From contig JAUWJD010000041.1 of assembly GCA_030607875.1 (NCBI GenBank), positions 1 through 33,823 of the forward strand: a stretch of 33,823 nt of DNA, read 5' to 3'. The stretch's first letter is position 1. Every line of letters begins with the position of its first letter. Source of the DNA: Chloroflexota bacterium (GTDB taxonomy: Bacteria > Chloroflexota > Anaerolineae > UBA2200). Below the pieces are notes generated by a model that searched no databases, had not been told where the DNA came from, and saw nothing but the letters and a program-made list of their open reading frames with translations. This document shows, piece after piece, positions 15,531-24,051 of this stretch. Both the position numbers and the translations under genes were made by a program.

Positions 15531-16601
15531 ATGGCCACCATAGCAATCGTTGGCGCTGGGATGATGGGAACAGCCATCGCCTACCCGCTGGCGGACAATG
15601 GCCACACGGTGCGGCTGGTGGGCACCCACCTGGACGGAGAGATCATCCAAAGCTGTGGTGAGCGGCGCTATCACCCCCGGCTAGAGCGGGAGATCCCCCC
15701 TGAGGTGGAGCCGTATTTGGTGGAGGAGATCGCCGAGGCGCTGGATGGCGTGGAGATCATCGTCAGTGGTGTGAACTCGCTGGGCGTCCACTGGATTGGG
15801 CAGACGATTGGTCCCTACTTGCGTCCAGGACAGTTGGTTATTGCTGTCACCAAAGGGCTGGAGGCGGCGGAGAACGGCGATTTGCTCATCCTGCCCGATA
15901 TGCTGGCCAGCGAGCTGCCGGAGAGGATCAGTGGTCAGGTGGAGCTGGCGGCCATCGGCGGGCCCTGCATCGCGGGAGAGTTGGCCGGCCGTCGCCAAAG
16001 CTGTGTGGTGTTTGGCTCACGGCACGGCGATGCTGTTGAGCAGTTGGCAGCAGCTTTCCGCACGTCCTATTATCACGTCTGGACGACCACTGATTTGGTG
16101 GGTCTGGAGGTCTGCGCGGCGCTGAAGAACGCCTACGCCTTTGCTGTGGGCCTGGGCATTGGGCTGCTGGAGCGGGCCGGGGGACCGGATGCGGCAGGTG
16201 CATACATGCACAACCTGTCTGCCGCCGTTTTCGGCCAGGGATGCACTGAGATTGCGCGCGTGTTGCAGCTCGTGGGCGCGACGCGCGCCTTCGCTTACGA
16301 GTTGCCAGGCGCTGGTGATCTCCACGTGACTTGCCAGGGAGGCCGCAATGTGCGCCTGGGACGCTTGTTGGGGATGGGGTACAGCTTTGTCGAGGCGCAG
16401 GAGCGGATGGCAGGTGAGACGCTGGAGGGGGCGGAAACGGTACGCGTGATGGGCGATGCGCGGCCCAAATTGGAGGCGAGGGGCCTCATCGCGCATGAAG
16501 ATGTTCCGCTGATGCGCGCGCTGGTAGATATCGTCGTCCACGGCTGCCCGGTTGACCTGCCGTTGGATAGGTTTTTTCATGGCACAAGGTCCTCTTTGTA
16601 G
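15531..16601 (+). CDS. gpsA: NAD(P)-dependent glycerol-3-phosphate dehydrogenase
   Basis: 356 aa cytoplasmic enzyme that reduces dihydroxyacetone phosphate to sn-glycerol 3-phosphate for phospholipid synthesis. The N-terminal Rossmann motif GAGMMGTA (8-15) is followed by VTKGLE, the GGPCIAGELA loop, the catalytic-lysine segment CAALKNAYAFAVGLGIG, and GAGDLHVTC with GRNVRLGRLLG, which binds the phosphate. Length is typical to slightly long. A GGAGGA ribosome binding site precedes the ATG. The HAD-like gene follows 35 nt downstream. Confidence 0.92.
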   Translation: MATIAIVGAGMMGTAIAYPLADNGHTVRLVGTHLDGEIIQSCGERRYHPRLEREIPPEVEPYLVEEIAEALDGVEIIVSGVNSLGVHWIGQTIGPYLRPGQLVIAVTKGLEAAENGDLLILPDMLASELPERISGQVELAAIGGPCIAGELAGRRQSCVVFGSRHGDAVEQLAAAFRTSYYHVWTTTDLVGLEVCAALKNAYAFAVGLGIGLLERAGGPDAAGAYMHNLSAAVFGQGCTEIARVLQLVGATRAFAYELPGAGDLHVTCQGGRNVRLGRLLGMGYSFVEAQERMAGETLEGAETVRVMGDARPKLEARGLIAHEDVPLMRALVDIVVHGCPVDLPLDRFFHGTRSSL

Positions 16602-16636
16602 TCGTTGGGCAATCTGAGAGAGTCAGGAGGCTGGCT

Positions 16637-17581
16637 TTGAAAGCGGTGTTCATCAAACGAGACTGCTTGTTGCTGCCAGGGTCCGGCACACCCGAGACAG
16701 AAGTGCAACTGCACCCTGGCGTCGCAGAGGGCTTACAGTCTCTGGCCGCCACCGAGTTATTCATCATCGTGTTGGACACTGGCCTGTGTGGCACAACCGA
16801 GACGATGCCAGCGATGGATGAAGCCACGATGCAGCGTATGCTGGGGCTGATCCGCGACGGCAAGGGGCGGGTAGATGCACTGCTGGAGTGCCCGCATCAT
16901 CCGCAGGATCATTGTGGCTGCTGGGGCACCTACCCAGGTTTTCTCTATGCTGCCGCTGCTCAGCTCGAACTTAGATTGGATGAGTGCTACTTGCTGTGCG
17001 ATGAGCCCAATGACGTCCTCCTGGCCTACAGAGTTGGCTGCCGGCCGGTGCTGATCTTGAACGGACACAGCATCGCTGACCTGTACGATGGGCATCAGCC
17101 AGAACCGTGTGATTTTCCAGTTGCTCGTGACTTTCGCCTGGCGGTGGAGTACCTGCTGGCGGAGGCGGAGGCCAACGAGCAATGGGGCCACCCGCACCCG
17201 TCGTCCTCCCTTTCGCAAGTGGACGAGGAAATGGTGCCAGCAGGAGAGGCTCCCGAGTTTTCCCCCACACTGCAGCTACTCTCGCCCCTGCTGGGTGCAA
17301 AAGGGGCTCTGCTGCCGAGCTTGCCACAGGTCAGCCGCAGTGCCCGGCAATGGCTACTGGTGTTCATTGTCGGCAGTGTGTGGTTGAGCCTGGGCATTGC
17401 TTACATCCTGACCCACCTGTATCGTGTGCAGCCGTTTCCCGAGTTCGTTTGGTACTTGACCTTGCAGTTCATTCCCCGCCCCGTGCGTGGGTTGCTCTTT
17501 ATTCTCACCGGTGTCGTCGTGGTGGTGGTGTCTCTACGGGCGTTCCTGCACCTATTCTCCAGCAATGGCAGGCGCAGTTAG
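16637..17581 (+). CDS. Membrane-anchored GmhB-like HAD protein, probably catalytically dead
   Basis: 314 aa, TTG start at 16637 behind AGGAGG (16625-16630). Residues 1-150 align with heptose-bisphosphate phosphatase (GmhB) type HAD domains: the zinc site CPHH ... CGC (Cys85, His87, Cys93, Cys95) and motif IV CDEPNDVLLA (Asp122, Asp126) are kept. The nucleophile motif usually reads FLDRDG but is FIKRDC here, so the first Asp is Lys7. Motif II TNQSG is replaced by LDTGL, and the motif III lysine segment RKPxPG by WGTYPG. After an acidic linker come two hydrophobic helices (about 239-262 and 285-307), absent from GmhB. I infer a non-catalytic, membrane-tethered sensor or binding protein. The function is unknown. 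Confidence 0.7.
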   Translation: MKAVFIKRDCLLLPGSGTPETEVQLHPGVAEGLQSLAATELFIIVLDTGLCGTTETMPAMDEATMQRMLGLIRDGKGRVDALLECPHHPQDHCGCWGTYPGFLYAAAAQLELRLDECYLLCDEPNDVLLAYRVGCRPVLILNGHSIADLYDGHQPEPCDFPVARDFRLAVEYLLAEAEANEQWGHPHPSSSLSQVDEEMVPAGEAPEFSPTLQLLSPLLGAKGALLPSLPQVSRSARQWLLVFIVGSVWLSLGIAYILTHLYRVQPFPEFVWYLTLQFIPRPVRGLLFILTGVVVVVVSLRAFLHLFSSNGRRS

Positions 17582-17974
17582 GTATTGTGAGCCAGTTGCT
17601 CGCGGGACGCCTTTGACAGGACGTGGGCAGCCGCTTGGAATGGCCTTTGCTGAGCGGCGAGATCTAGAAAGCCTTCGAGGGGCTTCGGCCAGCAGCGCGC
17701 TCTCCTATGATCCCAGATAGCATGCTTCCTTGGAGGTGGGACGGCTTGGGCTGTTGCTGATCCCGGAGTGTGGGCCACGGCAGAGGATCTGCAAGGTGCT
17801 GATCAGTCTGCCGTCCATCGGAATGACTGGGGCAGGCTCACCGCTTGCCAGCAATCAGAAGCGATCTTCGACCCTGCGCAGAGTCAGCAATAGGGCAGTG
17901 TTTCCACTCGCAGGTTGATGAGGCACTGCGCAGGGTATGAGGGTCCTGGAGAAACCAGGCGGAGTGATGTTCTA
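17582..17974. other. Gene-free stretch upstream of the hydrogenase operon
   Basis: About 390 bases without a convincing gene. Short ORFs (17730-17918 and others) lack RBS and family resemblance. TTGACA at 17613-17618 has no good -10 partner (TGGAAT at 17-bp spacing). A small hairpin AAGCC-TTCGAGG-GGCTT is near 17680. Close to the operon, TTGATG (17915) and TATGAG (17936) have a 15-bp spacer, a weak promoter candidate at best. Confidence 0.4.
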
Positions 17975-18232
17975 GTGATAATCCTAGCATTTGTCACGCT
18001 AATGGCGGTGATGATCGTCAGCGCCATTACTGCGGTGTTGTCCCAGAACCTGCTGCGCGCGGCTGTCGCGTTGGGAGTGGGGAGTGCGGCTCTGGCGATG
18101 ATCTTCTTCCTCTTTGATGCACCCTACGGTGGCAGCTTTGAGCTTAGTGTAGGGGCTGGGTTGATCACCGTGCTCTTTATCATTGCTATCAGTCTGACGG
18201 AATCGATGGAGGGCCCCAGTCGTGAACCGTGA
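17975..18232 (+). CDS. Energy-converting hydrogenase MbhD/NuoJ-N-like membrane subunit
   Basis: 85 aa, three hydrophobic helices. The pattern LSQNLLRAAVALGVGSAALAMIFFLFDAPYGGSFELSVGAGLITVLFIIAISL matches MbhD/DUF4040 and the N-terminal part of NuoJ, including the Glu of FELSVGAG in the helix that forms the proton-path pi-bulge region of complex I. I chose the GTG at 17975, with GGAG at 17961-17964, because the residues before it (from TTG 17915) are non-hydrophobic and lack an RBS; the longer version would be 105 aa. It is the first gene of the hydrogenase operon and overlaps the next by 11 nt. Confidence 0.7.
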   Translation: MIILAFVTLMAVMIVSAITAVLSQNLLRAAVALGVGSAALAMIFFLFDAPYGGSFELSVGAGLITVLFIIAISLTESMEGPSREP

Positions 18233-18452
18233 ACGAGCTACTTGGGCCATCATTGTGGCTGTATCGCTGCTCGTTGGCCTGCTAATTGGTCGGCCATTCT
18301 CATCTTCACTCGCCAGTGCCAGCACAGCGTCGTTCCGATCGTTGTTCTGGGACAGTCGTACTCTCGACCTGGCAGTCCAGGTGGGGCTGATGTTTGTTGG
18401 TGCCCTGGGCGTCGCCGCGCTTCTGCCCAGGGCCAGCGAGGACAACGAATGA
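18222..18452 (+). CDS. MbhE/NuoJ-C-like membrane subunit
   Basis: 76 aa with two hydrophobic helices and a GTG start overlapping the previous stop. The motif DLAVQVGLMFVGALGVAALLP is characteristic of MbhE and of the last part of NuoJ. Together with the previous ORF it appears to reconstitute a NuoJ split into two polypeptides, as in the Pyrococcus Mbh complex. It ends in an ATGA overlap with the next gene, so translation is coupled. Confidence 0.65.
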   Translation: MNRERATWAIIVAVSLLVGLLIGRPFSSSLASASTASFRSLFWDSRTLDLAVQVGLMFVGALGVAALLPRASEDNE

Positions 18453-18772
18453 ACGCTCAAACTATGCCTACGATAGATCTTCTCAGCACGGTACTGGCAG
18501 TGTTGCTGTTTATGATCGGACTGATCTGTCTGCTCACACAACGTAACGTCATCAAGCAGGTGGTAGGGCTCAAGATCATGCTTCAGGGCGCTACGCTGAG
18601 CCTGATCATTGCTGGTCGTCTACGTGGCGACACGCGGTTCGCTGAGACAATGGTCATCTCAGCCCTGGTCGCAGAGACGGTTGTGATTGCAATTGCACTA
18701 GCCCTGATTGTGAACGTCTTTGAGCATTACCCGTCAGGTGATATTGATCGTCTGAACAAGCTGCGGGGTTAG
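18449..18772 (+). CDS. NuoK/MrpC/MbhG-like membrane subunit
   Basis: 107 aa, three transmembrane helices. The stretch LTQRNVIKQVVGLKIMLQGATLSLIIAG followed by FAETMVISALVAETVVIAIALALIV is the NuoK/HyfE/MrpC pattern: an acidic residue after the second helix and a conserved Glu in the third, both belonging to the central ion path in complex I. The ATG overlaps the previous stop (ATGA), and the stop is separated by one base from the next start. Confidence 0.85.
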   Translation: MNAQTMPTIDLLSTVLAVLLFMIGLICLLTQRNVIKQVVGLKIMLQGATLSLIIAGRLRGDTRFAETMVISALVAETVVIAIALALIVNVFEHYPSGDIDRLNKLRG

Positions 18773-18773
18773 G

Positions 18774-20750
18774 ATGACAGGTGTGTTGGTCACTACGCTG
18801 ATCCTGCTACCACTGCTTGGTGGCTCGTTGATGGCGTTGATGCCTCGGCGCATTCGGTCTTGGACTGCACACCACCTGACGATGGCCACCACTGCGGTGA
18901 CGGTGGGCTGTTTGGTTGCGCTGCTGCCTCACGTCGGTAGTGGCCCAGCCCTTACGCTGAACTGGCTGCCCCCTGATGGCCCGATGGAACTGGCTCTTGG
19001 CGCGACAGGGCTCTACGCAGCGCTGGTGACTGGCTGTGCACTCTTCCTCGTCTTGCTTGGCACGATGTCCGGCAGCGCAGAGTTTCGGCCTCTGACCGGG
19101 GCCGTGATGCTATTGGTGCTGGCCGCCACATACGTAGCTTTCCTGAGTGAGCATTTCCTGCTTCGTTACGTGGCACTGGAAGTGGTGGCACTGGGTGTTG
19201 CTTTGGTGCTGCTAGTTGAAATCCAGGGCTCAGCGAGCTTTCGCCTGACTTGGGCGAATTATCTGCTCCTTCGCGTGGGTGATGCGGGGTTGGCCGTCGC
19301 CATCCTCGTACTGCTACGAGGCAGTGGAACACTCAACATCAAAGGGGCGCTGGCGGCGGCTGCCAGGCTCGATGCAGCACCCCTGGGCTGGGCTGTGGCT
19401 GGGTTTGTGTTGGCGATATGGATCAAGCTGGGTGGTTGGCCCCTTCACGTCTGGAAGCAGCCCGGACGGCGGCTATCGCTCCCTTCACACACGTGGCTCT
19501 ACGCCAGCGTTATGCCCAACCTGGGCATTTACTTGCTCTACCGAGTTGCGCCGTTACTGGCACTGAATCGCCCGCTGCAGACGGCGGCATTGTGGCTGGG
19601 CGCAGGTGGGGCAGCGGTGGCAGCACTTGTGGCTCTCACCCAGACGGATCTGCGGGCTGCGCTGGTCTACCAAGGGGCCGTTCAGGGTGGCCTGGTGCTC
19701 TTTGTTGCATCCTCCGGGCTCAAGTCAACCACCTGGTTGAGCTTGTTGGTGGTGACACTGCTGCGTCCGTTGCTCTTTCTTGCGGCTGACACAGCCAGGA
19801 AGTGCGAGTCACCGACACGGCGCAAGGTTGCAGCGGGACTCTTTGCCCTGGGTGGGTTGGCGCTGACGGCTTTTGGCCTGCTGACAACCTGGTGGGCGCG
19901 GGAGGCATCGGCCCCCATGGACGCAGTGTTCGTGGCTCAGGCCGCCGTCGCACTGTCCAGCATCTGGATGGCGCGTGTAGTACGCAGGCTTCTCGCTCCC
20001 TTACCCAAAGTCACAGCGTCCAGGGTGCACTGGACGCGGTGGGCAACGTTGGGGTTGCTGGGTGGCGGAGTGCTGTCCGCGGGGCTAGCCTTTGAGCCGG
20101 TGGTTCGGTATCTGGCCACAGCCACCGATATGTCGTTCTCGACCATCCCCGGCTTGCCGGCCTTGCTGCGCTATGCCCTTACCGCCCCGGCCATCTGGGT
20201 GGTAATGGTCTTGACGTGGAGAGTGTGGCGACTGGGACGCCGTTCCGGACGAGAAGTTCTCGTCACCGCGCCGCCGACAGGAGAAGTGTATAACCTGGAG
20301 GAAGCGTTGGTCAGGGCGGCCCAGGTACTGCGTGCTGTGTTCGAAGTAGGCACTCTGGAAAGGATGGTCGCCTGGATGGTGCGCGTTGGGATAGAAGGGG
20401 CTCGCGTGGTCTACCGTGTCGTTGAACAGCAGGGCCTGGAGGGTCTCCTGCTGCGTTCCGCGGGGGTTGTCGTGGGAGGAGCGCGTGTCGCCCACCGTGT
20501 CGTGGAGCAGCAGGGCCTGGAGGGTCTCCTGCAGCGTTCCGCGGGGGTTGTCGTGAAAGGAGCGCGTGTCGCCCACCGTGTCGTGGAGCAGCAGGGCCTG
20601 GAGGGTCTCTTGCAGCGTTCGGTGAGGGTTGCCGTGGCATTGGGCCACCGTTTGCAGCGCTGGCACACGGGGCGACTGCGGCATAGCCTATTGTTGGTAT
20701 TGATCAGTTTGGCGGTGGCGGTGTTGGCTCTAGTTATGCGTGGTTCGTAA
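18774..20750 (+). CDS. NuoL-like antiporter subunit with repeat-expanded C-terminal lateral helix
   Basis: 658 aa. About 14 hydrophobic segments fill residues 1-485, then a long amphipathic region (about 505-630) and one final helix (638-655), the layout of NuoL with its lateral helix and anchoring helix. Ion-path residues partly persist: Glu136 in RYVALEVVAL and Lys218 in WIKLGGWPLHVW. The usual WLPDAMxxPTPVSA after that helix is replaced by WKQPGRRLSLPSHTW. The discontinuous-helix KALLF is LRPLLF (Arg331 for Lys), and QTDIKR is QTDLRA. The amphipathic region contains three 27-aa repeats. The end, LQRWHTGRLRHSLLLV, is typical NuoL. It is the most divergent of the three antiporter-like subunits here and may serve a structural more than a pumping role. 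Confidence 0.8.
   Translation: MTGVLVTTLILLPLLGGSLMALMPRRIRSWTAHHLTMATTAVTVGCLVALLPHVGSGPALTLNWLPPDGPMELALGATGLYAALVTGCALFLVLLGTMSGSAEFRPLTGAVMLLVLAATYVAFLSEHFLLRYVALEVVALGVALVLLVEIQGSASFRLTWANYLLLRVGDAGLAVAILVLLRGSGTLNIKGALAAAARLDAAPLGWAVAGFVLAIWIKLGGWPLHVWKQPGRRLSLPSHTWLYASVMPNLGIYLLYRVAPLLALNRPLQTAALWLGAGGAAVAALVALTQTDLRAALVYQGAVQGGLVLFVASSGLKSTTWLSLLVVTLLRPLLFLAADTARKCESPTRRKVAAGLFALGGLALTAFGLLTTWWAREASAPMDAVFVAQAAVALSSIWMARVVRRLLAPLPKVTASRVHWTRWATLGLLGGGVLSAGLAFEPVVRYLATATDMSFSTIPGLPALLRYALTAPAIWVVMVLTWRVWRLGRRSGREVLVTAPPTGEVYNLEEALVRAAQVLRAVFEVGTLERMVAWMVRVGIEGARVVYRVVEQQGLEGLLLRSAGVVVGGARVAHRVVEQQGLEGLLQRSAGVVVKGARVAHRVVEQQGLEGLLQRSVRVAVALGHRLQRWHTGRLRHSLLLVLISLAVAVLALVMRGS
20397..20639 (+). 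repeat. Three in-frame 81-bp tandem repeats in the NuoL-like gene
   Basis: Copies at 20397-20477, 20478-20558 and 20559-20639 encode 27-aa units (protein residues 542-568, 569-595, 596-622), each starting GAR-V and containing RVVEQQGLEGLL-RS. Copies 2 and 3 differ at about 7 of 81 bases by eye, so amplification looks recent or is kept homogeneous. The units are amphipathic and would lengthen the lateral helix. Confidence 0.95.
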
Positions 20751-20761
20751 AGGAGCGAAGC

Positions 20762-22231
20762 ATGAATGCAGAAACGACATGGCTGGTTATCATCCTGGGC
20801 GCACCGTTGGCAGCAGCGGCGTTGCTTTCCCTCATGGGCGCCCGTGGCGCACGCATGGCGGGTTGGATTGCCGGGCTGGCTGCGGCGCTCTCGTTGGTGG
20901 GAACTATTGCTTTGCTGCCGGCACTTCAGCGTGGAGACACCCCTGCGCTTGGCTTTGAGTGGATCCCGGCGATGAATATCCGTCTGGCTGTGCGGCTGGA
21001 TTGGTTGACCCTCTCTTTCCTGATCACCGAAGCTGCCGTGGCGCTGCTCGCAGTGGTCTATTCATGGGGCTACCACCATCGAGATGAAGGGACGGCGTAT
21101 TTCTACGCGTCGTTGATGCTTTTTGCTGCTGGTATGTCCGGCACCACGCTCGCTGATGACATCTTTCTGTTCTATGTCTTCTGGGAACTGATGTTGGTGG
21201 CATCCTATGTGCTGATTGCTGTATGGGGCGAAGGCGAGCGCCGGACTGCCGTGGCACTAAAGTACTTCATATTCACCCACGTGGGGTCGCTGATGGTGTT
21301 GGTGGGGCTAATTCTGCTCTATAACGCCACTGGCACCGGCAGTTTCTCGGCATTCCGAGCAGGAGTAACCTTGGCTCCGGCTCTGGTGAGAACTGTCGTC
21401 ACCCTTTTCCTCGTTGGTTTCTGCGTCAAAATGGCCATTTTCCCCTTGCACCTATGGCTGCCCGACGCTCATACCGTGGCTCCCATGCCGGTCACGATCA
21501 TGCTCGCAGCAGCCATGCTCAGTATGGGTACATATGGCATTCTGCGCTTCCCGATGGGTATCTTTACCCTGGCTCAGATGACTCCATTTGCCGTGCCGAT
21601 GATGGTAACCGGCATTATCTCCGAACTATACGGAGCGTTGATGGCCCTGGCCGAGGATGACATCAAGCGCATAATCGCCTACTCCAGCGTCAGCCAGATG
21701 GGATATATTCTCTTCGGCTTGGGTACTCTGACCTGGAACGGCGTAGCTGGGGCGACGTTACACGTCATCTACCATGGTATCGTTAAAGCGCTGCTCTTTA
21801 TGTGCGCGGGGCTGATCATACGAGCCACCAAACGGCGACGGATCGGGCAGCTGGGCGGCCTGGGCGGCGCGATGCCAGTGACCGCTATCTGTACAGGGGT
21901 GGGTGCGTTGGCTATCGCTGGGGCGCCGCCTTTCTGCATCTTCATAAGCGAGTGGATGATTTTCTCCGGTGGTTTTCACACCGCTCGCATCGGTCTTTCG
22001 GTCTTGACGGTCTTTGGGTCGCTCCTAACCGTAGCCTATGCCCTCTGGATGCTAGGACGCATCTTCTTCGGCACCCGTCCAGAGGGGCTGACTGTGGGCC
22101 GGCTGCCCCGGGCCATGCTGGTGCCGACCGTCTTGCTTGCTGTCCTGTCTCTGGTTGCGGGGCTCTTCCCCGCGCCGGTGTTTGACTGGGTGGCTCGTGA
22201 GCTACCGATGCTCCTGGGAGGCGCTTGGTGA
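20762..22231 (+). CDS. NuoM/HyfF-like proton-conducting antiporter subunit
   Basis: 489 aa polytopic membrane protein of the NuoL/M/N-Mrp family. Key residues are intact: Glu142 in YVFWELMLVASY, Lys223 and His230 in GFCVKMAIFPLHLWLPDAHT, the AEDDIKRIIAYSSVSQMGY loop, and the lysine in YHGIVKALLFMCAG. AAAGGAG at the end of the previous gene is its ribosome binding site (gap 11 nt). It ends in a GTGA overlap with the next gene. This subunit is expected to translocate one ion per catalytic turnover of the hydrogenase complex. Confidence 0.9.
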   Translation: MNAETTWLVIILGAPLAAAALLSLMGARGARMAGWIAGLAAALSLVGTIALLPALQRGDTPALGFEWIPAMNIRLAVRLDWLTLSFLITEAAVALLAVVYSWGYHHRDEGTAYFYASLMLFAAGMSGTTLADDIFLFYVFWELMLVASYVLIAVWGEGERRTAVALKYFIFTHVGSLMVLVGLILLYNATGTGSFSAFRAGVTLAPALVRTVVTLFLVGFCVKMAIFPLHLWLPDAHTVAPMPVTIMLAAAMLSMGTYGILRFPMGIFTLAQMTPFAVPMMVTGIISELYGALMALAEDDIKRIIAYSSVSQMGYILFGLGTLTWNGVAGATLHVIYHGIVKALLFMCAGLIIRATKRRRIGQLGGLGGAMPVTAICTGVGALAIAGAPPFCIFISEWMIFSGGFHTARIGLSVLTVFGSLLTVAYALWMLGRIFFGTRPEGLTVGRLPRAMLVPTVLLAVLSLVAGLFPAPVFDWVARELPMLLGGAW

Positions 22232-23712
22232 CAGGCAATGTCTGGGTCGTCGTGCCACAGGCATGCTTGCTCTGTGGTTCATCGCTTGTCTATCTGGTGG
22301 GGCGCCTTTGGAAGACTCGCAATCACCTGCTTGCGCTGCTGACGGCGCTCTTCTTCGCGATGGCACTGGGGGCGCTCGTTCCCGTCTTCAAGCTAGCACG
22401 ACCAGGCGACCAGGCGGCCTGGGGCCACTTTGGCCCCACTGGAGCCTTCCTGCGTGCTGATCCCGGGGCATTGCTGGTGGCAGGTATTGCCCTGGGGCTG
22501 GGCACGCTAGTAGCCATCTATTCTGGCTGCTACTTGGCGCTCGACCGGCGCTATGAGACATTTTACCCGCTGTTGCTGTTGCTGGTGGCTGGTCTGGTGG
22601 GGATGGTGCTGGCGGCTGATCTGTTCAACCTGTATCTGTTCTGTGAGTTGATGAGTATCGCTGCCTACATTCTGGTGGCTTTTCGTCGCCGCCTGGACAC
22701 CGCCATCGAGGCCGGTTTCAAGTACCTGATGATGGGCAGTGTGGGCACTGTTGCCATGCTGTTGGGTATCTCGTTTGTCTATCGCGGGGCAGGTGGGCTT
22801 ACGCTCTCCCAGACGGCAGCGACGCCTGGGCAGTGGACCCATGCTGGCTTGGCCTGTCTTCTGGTGGGCCTGGGCATCAAGAGTGCTATCGTACCCCTGC
22901 ACACGTGGCTGCCCGACGCCCATGGACGAGCGCCCAGCAGTGTGAGCGCCATGCTCTCTGGCATTGTCATTCAGAGCGCTTTCTACGTGCTGCTCAAAGT
23001 CAGTCTGGGACTGGGGTTTGCCGCGCGCGACCTAGGGACCTTGTTGATTGTGCTCTCGCTGTTGGGCATGGTGTTGGGCAATGTGCTGGCGCTGGTGCAG
23101 CCTCACACAAAGCGGTTGCTGGCGTACTCCACCATTGCGCAGATGGGCTACGTGATGCTGAGCATCGGTGTGGGACTGCGACACAGTATTCCGGCGGCCA
23201 TCCAGGCTGGCTTCTTCCTCTTACTGGCGCATGCCGTGATGAAGGGGTTGGCTTTCTTGTGCAAGGGCGTCTGTCACTTCTACTGCGGCGCGACTGTCAT
23301 CGGGCAGTTGCGCGGGACGGCCGCGCGCATGCCGTTGGTGGCAGTGACCTTCAGCTTAGCGTTGGCTGGTCTGGCCGGGATACCGCCCTTGGCCGGCTTC
23401 GCCGGCAAATGGTTCATACTGACCGCTGGCTTGCGGACAGCCGATGCCCTGGTCTACTTCGGGTTGGCGGTATTCTTGGTCAGCACCTTGCTTGCATTGG
23501 GCTACTATCTGCCACTCATTGGGATGCTGTTCGCAGCGCAGGCTTGTGAAGCATTGGAGACTTCGGAGGTCTCACGGATACAAGTATCGCCCTGGATGGC
23601 ATTGCCCCTGGCAGTGCTGGGCTGTCTGGTGTTGGCCATCGGCCTCTACCCGCAGCCGTGGCTGAACTGGGCCGCAGCGGTGGGTGATTATCTGGGCACG
23701 TTGGGCAGGTGA
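22228..23712 (+). CDS. MrpD/MbhH/NuoN-like proton-conducting antiporter subunit
   Basis: 494 aa from the GTG at 22228, which overlaps the upstream stop and has GGGAGG 6 nt before; a TTG 3 nt earlier is the alternative. Ion-path residues are present: Glu140 in NLYLFCELMSIAAYILVAF, Lys218 and His225 in GIKSAIVPLHTWLPDAHGRAP, TKRLLAYSTIAQMGY, and the lysine in HAVMKGLAFLCKG. The motif DLFNLYxFxELMSI is closest to MrpD/MbhH. The third large antiporter-like subunit in the operon. Confidence 0.9.
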   Translation: MTGNVWVVVPQACLLCGSSLVYLVGRLWKTRNHLLALLTALFFAMALGALVPVFKLARPGDQAAWGHFGPTGAFLRADPGALLVAGIALGLGTLVAIYSGCYLALDRRYETFYPLLLLLVAGLVGMVLAADLFNLYLFCELMSIAAYILVAFRRRLDTAIEAGFKYLMMGSVGTVAMLLGISFVYRGAGGLTLSQTAATPGQWTHAGLACLLVGLGIKSAIVPLHTWLPDAHGRAPSSVSAMLSGIVIQSAFYVLLKVSLGLGFAARDLGTLLIVLSLLGMVLGNVLALVQPHTKRLLAYSTIAQMGYVMLSIGVGLRHSIPAAIQAGFFLLLAHAVMKGLAFLCKGVCHFYCGATVIGQLRGTAARMPLVAVTFSLALAGLAGIPPLAGFAGKWFILTAGLRTADALVYFGLAVFLVSTLLALGYYLPLIGMLFAAQACEALETSEVSRIQVSPWMALPLAVLGCLVLAIGLYPQPWLNWAAAVGDYLGTLGR

Positions 23713-23715
23713 GTA

Positions 23716-24051
23716 ATGGTGAAGCAGATGTTGCTGAGTCCGCCTATTGCCATGTGCGTCTTCCTGGCATTGGTCTATGGCCTCTACCGCCTGGGAGGGG
23801 CGCTGGCTCCGCCAGGTGAGAAGCACCCAGGCAAGCATTTGCCATACGCCTGCGGGGAGGATATTCTTCCACCAGAGGTACAGTTGAACTACCATGGATT
23901 CTTCCAACTGGCGTTGATGTTCGGTGTGCTGCACGTATCGACGCTGGTAGTGGCGACGCTGCCGCTGGGAGGCGGATCGCACCGAATAGCGTTAGCCTAC
24001 CTGGTGGGCATAGCCATCAGCGTCCTGGTGCTGAGCAAGGGAGAGGCGTGA
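23716..24051 (+). CDS. NuoA-like subunit of the hydrogenase complex
   Basis: 111 aa, three hydrophobic helices. LPYACGEDILPPEVQLNYHGFFQLALMFGVLHVSTLVVA matches complex I chain 3 (NuoA/ND3), with the loop cysteine in YACGED at the place of the YECG motif of NuoA and the equivalent part of MbhI. In complex I this loop lies at the quinone-cavity/membrane interface. The ATG follows the upstream stop by a few bases, and the TGA overlaps the next ATG (TGATG). Confidence 0.82.
   Translation: MVKQMLLSPPIAMCVFLALVYGLYRLGGALAPPGEKHPGKHLPYACGEDILPPEVQLNYHGFFQLALMFGVLHVSTLVVATLPLGGGSHRIALAYLVGIAISVLVLSKGEA

Noticed and set aside
20085..20684. Minus-strand ORFs with repeated peptides (e.g. 20311-20640)
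   Set aside because: Their repeats are only the antisense reading of the 81-bp tandem repeats in the NuoL-like gene.
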